Part shown: positions 26,780 through 38,700 of the stretch, piece after piece
Position numbering within the stretch: the first letter of the stretch is position 1
Layout: the number at the start of each line of letters is the position of its first letter
Origin: Amborella trichopoda
Lineage: Eukaryota; Streptophyta; Magnoliopsida; Amborellales; Amborellaceae
Assembly: GCF_000471905.2 (NCBI RefSeq)
Contig: NW_006498220.1
Span: forward strand, 2,346,610 to 2,410,609
Length of the DNA stretch: 64,000 nucleotides
Direction of reading: 5' to 3'
Translations under genes and position numbers: made by a program
The notes under the pieces: generated by a model
Told to the model about the DNA's origin: nothing
What the model saw: the letters and a program-made list of their open reading frames with translations, nothing else
Database searches by the model: none

Positions 26780-29700
26780 CCCAAATATCTGGATGAAGAT
26801 GGATTGCAAACTCCAAGGAAGCTTTTGAGCTCCAAGCTTTGACATTTTGGGAACCCCTCTCAACATGGAGAGAGCGTCCCCAGCTACTGTTAGACAGCGT
26901 TATACCTCCTTGTAAGGCCTGTGCTTCAGGAACTGTATAGTTTGTGGTCCCAATAAGACCTGAGAATGTTAGTTGAACCTGAGATGCATGATCTTGGAAG
27001 CCCCACAATCCCTGCCAGGCAAGGGTTGCCGAGTGAGCAACTGTGGAAGTTCAGATTGATAACTCTCGGCACCAGAGAGGACCAATGAGTGGATCACTGT
27101 ATTCATGGTCCTAGTTTGTAGGACTGCTTTCCAATTTGTCAGAAAGTCCTCCACTGAGAAAAACCAAAAAGCATTATGATTTCTTGTCCAAACTATCACT
27201 CGAGCAACAATTTTATTGGTCGCTTTCTCAATATGTGGCATTCGATCATTGAATATCCGAGGATTGCGTTCTAATTAGCTATTCAATTTGTAGCCATGAG
27301 CATGGCCTGGCACAGAAATTGGCCCATGGAAGGGCAGGGGAGAAGTAAGGTAAAAACAATTGTCCCACTTACCATGGGTCACCCAACACCACCCAAATCA
27401 CCACAGCATATAGGATGACATTTTAATTGCTCCCTAGCAGTGTAAGATAGGTGGTTGATCAATTCTTCCTCACTCTTGCACATAGTAAAATGATAAGGCA
27501 GGGGGATCCCTCTATGCTGCAGCCGGTCATGTGAATGCCTTCTTGGATTGGATCGCCCAACTGAGTGAAACGAGTGGCTATGTGGAACTCAAGGTAGTAA
27601 ATTCAACTTTTTTTCTTATTCAATATACCGAAATTCCACTTACATGGGTCACTCTACACTGTTGCAAATCAAAATTAATATCCTAGACACAACCTAGGAT
27701 CTTTACTTTTACTTCCAAAGTAAATAAAAAACATCTAGAAGCGATAAACAATCCTCCATTATAGTTTCGAGTATAATATAAGTTCCTGAAAATTCACAGA
27801 AAAATATATGAAATATGACTGAAAATTAATTAAATCTACTGGGAAGCCTCATGAGATGATGCTTAGAGTCACCCTCACTGGGCTTGATACATCCGATTCA
27901 CTGACTGATGGCACACTTTTTGTTCCTTTTGATCTTGCTAAAATTTAGAGATGGGAAGCTTTCACATGCAATACCTCTTTCTCTAGGGTTTTAGAGAGCA
28001 TGGAAACCTAACTAGTGTTTGTAAGAATCCTTGAGAACAAATTAGGGCTGGGCTTGAAGGCATAGAATCGTCTTATGGCTGGGCATACCCTTTTTTCTTC
28101 TCCAAATAGTAAAACCGTAATTAGGGTTTCAATGTGGCACCCTTGTCTTATCAAATTTTGGTGGCATGGCCCTTTTCAGAAGGGAGGAGGGAGAAAAATG
28201 GCTTTTAATGATGAGAGAGATTTGTTTCATGGAGGAGAGAGAACTTTGTGTATTGCATATCCAATGACACAGCTTGACCTATATGTATTGCATATCTAAT
28301 GTCACAGCTTGACTTATGTATTGCATATCCAATGACACAGCTTGACCTATGTATGGCGGAGAGAGAACTTTATGTATTGCATATCCAATGATACAGCTTG
28401 ACCTATATATGGAGGAGACCTATATATGGAGGAGAGAGAACTTTATGTATTGCGTATCCAATGACACAGCTTGACCTATAGGAACTTAGGAAGTCTATGG
28501 GGTGAAAGAGAAAAAATCTGAGTCATCCATCCCATAAATCAGCCATCATGATTTTCGGTGGAAATTAAGAACTTTATTTCCTTATAATTTGACCCAAGTC
28601 CAACTTCTAGTTAAATTAGAATTATAACCCCAAAACTTCCTAATATCTTTCTAAAATCTGTAGGAAGTCAAAATAATTAGAGTTTTGGTCAAACCAAACT
28701 CTTAATTAAAACAATATTTATTTTTAAAACTCCCACTTAAATAGGGAACAAATCTATTTTAATTTTTTTAAAAGGATCCCTAGCTAACCAAACTTTAAAC
28801 TAAACGTGGTACAAACGAAATAAGAGGGGTGTGCCACCCTAGGGGCATCATATGGGCCCCACACAGGCACACGTCCCACTCATGGGTGGTATACACATGT
28901 GGGGGCTAGATCCTTGGTTCACAGATGTGCCCTTCCTAGTTCTGAAAATTTTGATAATACTTTTTTTAATGAATTTACATCAGAAATAAATTTTTAAAAT
29001 TCTAAGAAAGTTTGTAGAAATTATAAGAACATTTCTGATACCAAAATAAAATATTTTAGAAGTGGACTGGTACCAATGGGTCAAAATTAGCGGCAAAAAA
29101 TGCACTCCACTTAACCCAAGGACCATGATCCACTACTGTTTTCTTATCCAACTCAACAAAAGACCCATGACCCATGACCCACAGCTTCAATGCAAGGTTT
29201 CATGATTGACGTGTCAAAGTTGGATAATAAACAGTGGAACCATGATCCTAGAATGTGAATTTTAGTTCCCCTCTTTAAGAACAAGTCCAGTACTTGTCAA
29301 TACAGTGCAAAAGGGGCTCTCTCTATGCAAACGTACATTTGTCCTTGTATGTCATACCGTGCGAAAGGTTGTTGAGTCTTTGGCCCTTACTCTCACAGAC
29401 CTATGACCACACACAAGAGACCACACAATTCTCCTGGCCTACAAACATCATCCATGGGCATCTCTCCGACCTCAACAAGGGATGACCCATTGTAAATCCT
29501 TCTTGTAGTACCACATGCCAAGGGGTAAGGGTTTTGGACAAAGCCAGGGCCATAAACTGGCCAACCCTTGGTCAATCAACACACTCCCACTGAAGTGCAT
29601 ATTCTATTATAAAAATTCATTTTTACAAGCTCTCTGGACCTTTAAAGGCTACAAAATCCAACGCTGAGCACTTGCATTTTTCAGTGGTGCAAAGGGGAAC

Positions 29701-32700
29701 TACGCTTTATGGCAACCAAGGAGGTGGAATAGGCATAGTCAAAGTTCAATTAAAGGATGTCTGAAGCGGCCACTTAGAGTTGGGGTGCATACCATATTTT
29801 CCCTGCCGAGCCATGGGATATTAGTATTGAGAGTGCCTAGTAGAGTAACGAGATGCTTAATTTCCCCATCCCTAAGGTCCCTCCTGAACTGAGAAGTCCA
29901 TACCAACTGCTCCCTAAACATTTCGCAGAAATGGGCCGCTGGGACCTCCTAGTTCACCTAGGCCAAGTATAATCTGGGGTTGCTGAAATTCAAAGCACAA
30001 TCTTCCACCTACAAGTTCTAGAATTTGATATTCTCGGCATTTTTGACATGTACCTTATATATGAAATAAATCCAAGTATACTAAGAGAATCCTTTCCGGG
30101 CCCTTAGGCAGCCACCAGTTTGTTCAAGTTCATATCTATGCTTCACAACTTGCTGCCTTTGTTGCCCCTCTCGATTTGCAAACTTTCACCACTACTTACC
30201 AAGAAATGCAGTGTTGACAGGTTTTAGGCTCCAAATACTGGAGCCCCCTCATTCTTTCTTAGATTTTCACACTGATCCTCTCTTCACCAAACAGAATTTA
30301 TGTTTGCCCCAGATCACAAGATCCCTCTTTCATCATATGCTCAAGATGATTTCTCACAACAAACCAGCATGTCTGTCTGTCTTTGGGTGGTTTTTATATC
30401 CTAGAACATAAGATAGGCTGCGAAAAGCTTATCTAGATAGAATCATGGAAATTGTATAAGCGCCCATCTTATGCATAAGATCCCAATTCAAACCTTTGAT
30501 GGTAATTTCACGCTAAACAAATCAAATTGGAATCAAAGAAAGTTATGACACATAAAAGCATGCAAATGCAGATAAACAAGAAAAGAGATACATGGCCTGA
30601 AAACACCCATCTGTGGTCAAAATCGGCAGCAGAGAATACGCTCCATTTTTTCTTGTGCTCTAACAGGATGGGTCTTGAACGCGCTTCAAATCCAGATGAA
30701 TAATTATCCCCATGCCAGGGATGAAACACAGGCGAGATAACTCTGATTTAGATCAGTTTATACACATAGGATAGCCCGAAGGAAGTTATATGCGGTCAAA
30801 ATTAGTAGATGAATACGGACCCCTTTTTAATTTCGGAAGTGATCAACTATGAAATCAGTTTTGTATATTACCAACTTCTCCTTTTCATCTAGATCTAGTC
30901 ATTCTTATCATAGAGACTTGAATTAAAAGTAAAGTACATAGAAGGTCAAACCAGTTGTACATAACCATATAACTTGAAAGGACTTATCTACGGTCATAAT
31001 CTGCAGCTACTATCAGATTTTTCTCTATAAAATTATAATTATCTTATTTAGATTTTCGGAGTAAATCACTCCAAATTCTAATCGATTATGCTTGCAATCT
31101 GAGTTGAAAAGGGCTTCTATGGCCAAAAGTTGTTGGGGTTTTGTAGCATTCAAGGGCCTTGATACTTGGGTGTTCTGATAAAAAGCGATTAAATCACTCC
31201 AAATTCTAATCGATTATGCTTGCAATCTGAGTTGAAAAGGGCTTCTATGGCCAAAAGTTATCGAGCATTCAAAGGCCTTAATACTTGGTTGTTTTGATAA
31301 AAAGCTCTTTTGTATTCCCCATGTGTTTAAACTCACGCTTTTATATTGTTGAACATTCTTAGTGCGAGTGGGAGTGTTGGATTCACATAGATGAAGCTGG
31401 CCATGTGGACATGCCCTACTTGGATGAAATCAATATTGTGAGTTTGTTCTACTTGGACGAAATAGGCCATTAGAGCTGGTTCTACTGACTTGCCTCTTTG
31501 TAGGACATAGTGGGCAGCAATCTTTGCTTGGTGTATGACTAGGCCTTTGCTAGAAGAGTGCACCTACATTTGCTAGGCTTAGTACCTATGATGCACACTG
31601 AATCGTGTTCTCTTCATTTATTGGTTGACTTTGATGGACTAATCATGAGCCTCTACGATGGGCTGTGGGTTATGGTTTTTATTGGATCAGTTTGAGAAGA
31701 TGACAGTAGTACACAGTTCCTATTATAGATGGAGTGCCTTAGTGTATTCTCATAATTCTTGACTTGATGGATCCAATTCCCATTAAATTTTAGTTGAATA
31801 TGTTTTATTTGAATTATAAAACCTTAAAATGAATTTTTAAAAGGGTGTGGTTTGTATAGAGCCGAGGCTCTAAACAATCAAAGTAAAGCGCACTTTCAAA
31901 TAGTGTCGAGAAATGTAGTTTCAATACTGGAAATCTTTGTAAGAGCCTTAAAATATATTTTCATCTTTAATTAGAAAGTTTAAAGCTTAAAAATTTGGTG
32001 TAGATCGCAGATCTATGAAAACTTGAAAATCTTGAAAGTTGACGGTCCAAAAATGCATTACAAGATACACTATTTTCGAAACTTGAAATCCATTTTTTTC
32101 TCATGTCCATGCATCTCGATGTCGAGATGATCAATTTGAGGATATTTGGGCATCAAAAAAACCTCTTCTAGTGAAAATTTTGATGTGGGCCCTAATTTGA
32201 TTGTTTAGAGCCTCAACTTATATAAACTTTTCCCTTTTTAAAATGCTCATATATTTTATTTTATCAAAAATAATTTTTAGATAGCTAAAAATTGATTTTT
32301 CAAAGTTTTGTAAATACCGAGCAATTTTAAAAATATTAAATGAGTTCTAAAAATTATTTTATTTCGTTTAAAATTGTTAGGGGTATATGCGAGGACCTGT
32401 CTAGAATAGGGCCCACCACGTGGAGGCCCTCTTGAATGGGGTGTGGAACCAACATGGAACCCATAGGACCTTAACAATCCACATTGTTCTCTCTCTTTGG
32501 GTACTTGTTCTAAAAGACTTCTAGAAGTAGACAAAGATCTGACAAATATTGAGAATATTTTGATTGAGAGAGAGGATTGATTGAGTAAAATCTAATATTT
32601 GATAGGAATAGGTCAAGGAAACTGAGGGTTAATGGTTCTAGCATAGTTACTGGAATCTCTCCAACAACCTCGCATTTCCTGTTCCGAAACCCGATTCCGC

Positions 32701-35700
32701 GTTTCCGTTAAGGAATCTCCACGGAAACCGTTTTTCAGAACCAAGGAATCTCGATTCCTTAATTTCGGAATCTCGATTCAACACATCTTTAGAAACCTGT
32801 TTTCGGAACCAAGGAAACTCGATTCCTCAATTTCGGAATCTCGATTCAACACATCTTTAGAAACCATTTATCGGAACAAAGGAAACTCGATTCCTTAATT
32901 TTAGAATCTCTATCCAACACATCTTTGAAAACTTGAATCCATTAATTGCGGGTAGACGTTCGTTCCCAAATATATCGAATTTGGATTTTAGCGATGATTA
33001 AATCTTGTTTCCATGTCAAATGGAGTAGAAATCTTCCTTCGAATGCTTCTAGTGGTTGCAAGGTTTCATTATTTTACTTGTGCTACTTTGGATGGCCTTT
33101 ACTTTAAATTTAAAATATAATTGATAAATACAACACATACAATTAAAAGTAAAAGCATGGTGTAGACATAATCCTATATTGTCTTTATAATAATGAATTC
33201 AAAATCAAAATTTAGGAATACTTGTCTTTTATATATAATGACTATAAGTTCAATAGTCAGCATAATCACTTTAAAATTCAGGAAACCTTCTAATAAGAGA
33301 CATCCAATATAGGTTCTAAAGTTGATGAGGCTCAAGATGTGCTTGAGGCTTCCTTCTCCATAAAAATAAAATCTTGATTCCTGGTAAGGGTCGTCAAACA
33401 TATTCCATAGTCCATGTTATTGTAAATCTCTATCTCAAACTGGCATGGATCTTTGATTTATATACTTTTAAAACTTGATTCCAAATATGTTAGATTCACA
33501 ATTCGAAACAACAACATATCTATGTTTCACATATGTCAGAAACTCGATCGATTCCATAGGTGGATGAAACTTGAATCTATTTCAGTCGAAACACGATTCT
33601 CAAAAACTAGGAATCTTGTTCTTAGGAATCGATTCCTATTGTACGGACAACAATTCCTAAGACAGGAATCTTCTAGCCGACCGCGATTCCGGTTCCTAAA
33701 ACGATTCGGGTTCCCAGGCGTTTCTAACAACTATGGTTCTAGTCATAGTTATCGGAATTTCTCATCCAAGGTTGCGACTCTGATTCGGAGTCCCGATTAT
33801 GTAATTTAGACAAGGAGTCCTCACAGAATCTGTTTTCATGGAGTTAGGAATCTCGATTACAACACTTATAGAATCTCGTTTGTAATATTAATTGATTCTC
33901 GTCTCCACCGTTGTTGAATCTCCATTCTACACTTGTTAAATCCGGATTCCACATATAATGATACTTGACCAGATTGTTTTTTCAATCCAGATTACTAAAC
34001 ATGAAGTACCGTGAATCATAGATGCAGGAAACCACGAATCAATCAAACATCAAATCTCGTTTCCACCCTCATAGAATCTCGATTTGATTTTCTTGGAATT
34101 GTAATGCTACAAAATCAAGTATTAATGTTTTACGTGCACAAATTTGTGACTTATAGATCAGTTCAGATATTTATAAAGTTATTTGGAAATCAGATTGGAG
34201 ATCATTCTCCCATAGTTCATATGTGCTCTAAGCAATAAAGATTTAGGCTCGATTCAGATCATGTTTCTGATAGTGCTAGGACTAGCTTGGATCACATTTC
34301 TAATAGTGCTAGGATTGGCTGCCTTTTTTGAAAATATAATTGGTAAAGAGTTTTCTATTCAAATAGGACTACAACATAGAAAACACCATGGCAGATGCAA
34401 AATCTTATTTTGAACTATAATAATGAATTCATAATGACATTGTCAAAAATACATGAAATAATATGTGTATCTTTTGTGGACATTTCCCTAGTAGACTACG
34501 AGTGTCTATTACTTGACCATACTTTTTGATACTGTTTTAAGGCTCAATAGTCAATACATTGTCTTCAAAGACTTCTGATCTCGATTGCTTGATGAGATCT
34601 AATTTTTAAGTTTTTAAGGCACGAGATGTCATCGATGTAGGAATTTTATTCTAAGAGGATTGAAACTCATCCCCGTAGAGGTACAAATCTCGATTGCCAT
34701 GTGGGTCGAAACTTGATTCCAAAGTGATATGAATCTGAATTCCAAATTGGTATGAATCGATTCAAAATACATCAAAAACTCGATTCCACAAACGTTGGAA
34801 TCTCGATTCCATATATAAAGGAATTTCGATTCCATATGTGTCGATTCCAAATAGGTCGAAAACTCGATTCGAAAGAGGTTGGAATCTTGATTCCATATAT
34901 GTACGGATCCCGATTCCATTTGGGTCAAATCTCGATTCCTATAAAGTAGAAATCTTATTTCCCATGATTCCCCTTGTACGGATGTCCATTTCGAGAACAA
35001 GAATCTTCTTGCCAGCTGCGGTTTCGTGATTCTAATTCCTAAAATGATTTGTAATCTCAGTCGTTTCCAACAACTATGATTCTAGTATCTCTCTTTTAAT
35101 TATGATGGCTGATTCAGGGAATGGGTGGCTAAGATACCTTCACCCCACAAATCTCTTTAGATCGGCAGTTAAATTAAGTTTCAAAGAGATGGCAAACCCG
35201 AGACCCCAGAAACCCTAGATTGCATCTATTAATACCCCCTTGGTGGGTGACCTCTACACACAATTCTCTAGTCCTCTCTCTCTCATCTCTCTCTTGCCTA
35301 GAGCTGCTCGCCCTTGTCGCTCTCCTTTCTTTTTCTCTCATCATGTCTTCCTCTCACTAGCCAAATTTTAAGGGGTGCTACGCACCCGAAGGAGGTAGAG
35401 GGTGCCCAATCCCATGGTTATGTTGTGATGTGATGCTCTCTTATTAGAGTAGGGGTCTTCCTAGGCTTCCCATGTTATGAGACAAAGTTGATGACCTAGA
35501 TCCCGTGGGCCATCGGTATTGGAGATATTTGGAGTGGGGTGTTGTAAGTCCTTGAAGGTAATCCTTGGCATTTCTTTTGGTTTTCTTTTAATCTAATGCT
35601 TTCTTGATCTCAAAGTATACGTGATGTAATTTTTTTTAAGATTGAATGGAGTTTTATATTAGTGGCATGCAAGTGACAATCCTCTAGTTGTTTTGGTTTT

Positions 35701-38700
35701 GTTTTTAATTGAAGTTGTAATTTTGGATACTTGTAAGTGGTCTAGCCAGTATAAATAAGAAAATTGAGAAAAATTTTAAACTACATATACTTGGCCTAAT
35801 CATATAGTCTACCTTTCATACCAAACCCTAGAAGGTGATTGTAGGTAATTTCTCAGGTATCTAACCTTTAGTAATTATTTTCTTGGTTTTGGAGAACCTA
35901 GTTAGCAACATGGCAGCAACTTTTCTTGGTTCAAACCTTGTTTTCTCTTTTGTGGTTTTGAGTCTTGTTTCACACAGTAAAATTTCATAAGAGGCACATG
36001 AAGGAGCAGGGAATTATAGGGCCTTTCATAAAAGATGCTCAATTCAGTCATCATCATCATCATCCTTGGAGCCTTCTCCCAACTATTTGGTGTCGGCTAC
36101 ACGAATCTTGATCCACCATTCTGCTCTATCATGGGCCGTACCTTCAATGAGGCCATAAAGATGCTCATTTCAGTCTTGCTTGAAAGTTTTGACCAGCAAC
36201 AACCTGTAGCACCCAGTTATTGCCTCTATCTTTGGTATCAGAGCCCTACTTTTGCTATCCTTTTTTCGCTATTAATTGGCTTTGTTTTTTAGTTAATAAA
36301 TCAGTCATGGCCATATCATGGTTGAGTCACTAAAGGAAGAGAAGTTTGATGGATGAAACTCTCACTTGGAAATACAAGGCCGCGTATATGTTGCAAGAGG
36401 AATGTTTGGCTCACGTCCTCTCAATAATGCTCCAGAATGAATCCTGAGCCAAGGCTTTTGAGGCTGCAAGGGAGGCCTTTGCTCAGTGGGCGATGCAAAA
36501 TATCTCTGCTAAGCATCAAATGTTGGCCTCACTGGTGGGATTCATATGCATTGTAGTATGAGACTCTCAGGATGCAAGATCCATGATTAGATGGTGTGAT
36601 TTAGGTATAAACTTTCTGACAAAAAGATACCTTTCTAGGAAGAAAAGTTTTTGGCCTGAAGATGCAAGATGGAGGCAAAGATTGCTGACCACGTGCAAAC
36701 ATTTTTGATTCACGGTATGCAAGATGGAAATGTTCAGACTTTGAGTTAAGGAGAATATTCAAGCGGTGAATCTGATGAAGTCTCTTCCTGACTCATGGGA
36801 TGCATTCATAAGATCTCCTTCACCCCACAAGACTGAATTTCGATGTATAAGCTGTTCAACATCCGTAGGGCACGGAGGAAAGGCGAAGCACAAAAAGGAG
36901 GACCATATTGTAGCAATGCCATGCACATGATATGTTGTTACTCTAACCACGGTCTAAAATAAATAAGGTTCTCAGAGTAATCAAAATAATCAAAAGAAAC
37001 CTAAGGTAGAGAATAAAACTGAAGATAAACTTTATCCAAAAAAATACGAAAAAGGACTGTAGTAAAACCAAGGGCACACATTAAGAGGTACTGTAAGTTT
37101 GAGGGAGCTAATGCGAATGTCCAGGATAAGAACAATTAATTCACTTGTGTGTATGCTTCCAATCCATGGGATACTTGGTGTTTAAACTCTTGGTCCACAG
37201 CCCCAGTGCCAAACACCAAGGAAGGGCATTGCTCGTTCAAACTATATCACCAGGTGAACAACATGTGTATTTGGGATCTAAGTGTAAGAGTGCAGTGCTC
37301 GAGTAGGAGACTATGTTCTTGGTATTCATCACGGCACATTTTTGGAGCTCAAGATAAGGAAAAATCTTCTCTCAATTATGGAAGTTGTCAAAGGCTGATT
37401 TTATTAGAATTTTTCTGAGTAAGTTGAAGTCGGGGATAGGTTTTGTGGGGTAAGGTAGTTATGTTTGGGTTCCTGAATAATGGATTGTAGGAGGATGTGT
37501 ACGTGAAGCTCAGGGGCACGTCAATGCAAGTCAAATGGAGAGATTGATGAGAGGCGGCATTTTGAAAAATGTTAAAGGAAATTCTTCGAAATGTGTGAAT
37601 CATGCGTGCAAGGCTAACTCAATAAGGAACCATTTTCCAAAGCTGCGAGAGCAGCTTTATATGGTCCACACTATCATCTATGGACGTATGAATGTGGTCA
37701 CAAGAGGACAAAGATATACTTCATCACCTTTATAGATGACTATTTGGGTTTTGGGCATGTTTATCAGTTAGAAATATATCTATTGCGTTAGATATCATTA
37801 AGAAGTATAAGGCCAAGGTGGAAAATTAGCCCGGTAGGAAAATTAAGGTCCTTGGGTCTGACAGGTGAGGTGTTCCGATAGGTGACGTGAGTATTCATCG
37901 CAATTGTTTAAAGTGTTGTACCCAAATATGTTGTACCCAAATAGGGTAAAGGGTTATAGTTCTATGACCTTGACATCGGCTTGGTGATTCAGTATACTGA
38001 TGCCAATTTATTTGAGGATGAATTTTCTCAAGGGTCGCTATTGATGGTGTATTAAGCCAAGTCAACCACCAAACTTGACTACTCATATACTTAAAAGGAA
38101 TGATACAACTCTATTAGGTCCCTTCACAAAGTTCAAACACATAATACACCAAGGAGATTGAATAAAATATAAGACAATACTTAAGTGCTACAAAATTAGC
38201 ACTATACAAATTACATTGCTAAATCATAGATCATTTTGGAATTACATCAAACATCTCAAATGCAATATCCTTCTTCACCAAAACAAACACTTACAGAGTG
38301 CACATTAAATTTGATCATGGGAAGCCAAATAAGCGAGGTCTTTGTGCTCGGTTTACGGCCAAGGTACCTTAGAATAATTACTCAAATGGCACCAAGATAT
38401 TAGCTAATTTCACATCATCTCAGTGGGAAGCATCATACAAACTAGACGTTGTGGCACTTTTCAACACAAGAGAGACTCATGAATTTGGATAAAAAAATGT
38501 GTGAAAAACTATAGGAGAAGGGGGTTCAAATCATTCTCAATTTGGTGTAGAATTCAGTAGAATGGGCATGGGAAAACTTTGGCGTAGTTTCCCCTAAAAA
38601 TTTCACCAAATTAAATCATCAAGAGGATGATTTAATTGACTAATTGAGATCCAAAAATTGCAAAGAAATCAGTCAAATATTCGCAATCATAATCTCTCCA

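Larger units (their letters stand above)
31131..36230 (+). repeat. 5' LTR of copia 2, expanded by insertions
   Basis: LTR text is seen at the left (gagtgggagtgttggattc; ctacttggatgaaat) and at the right (gcaacatggcagcaac; ctgtagcacccagttat). Between these lie MITE copy A (31843-32234), the tandem GAATC-array pair (32642-35077) and an RTE piece (36050-36158). Confidence 0.8.
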
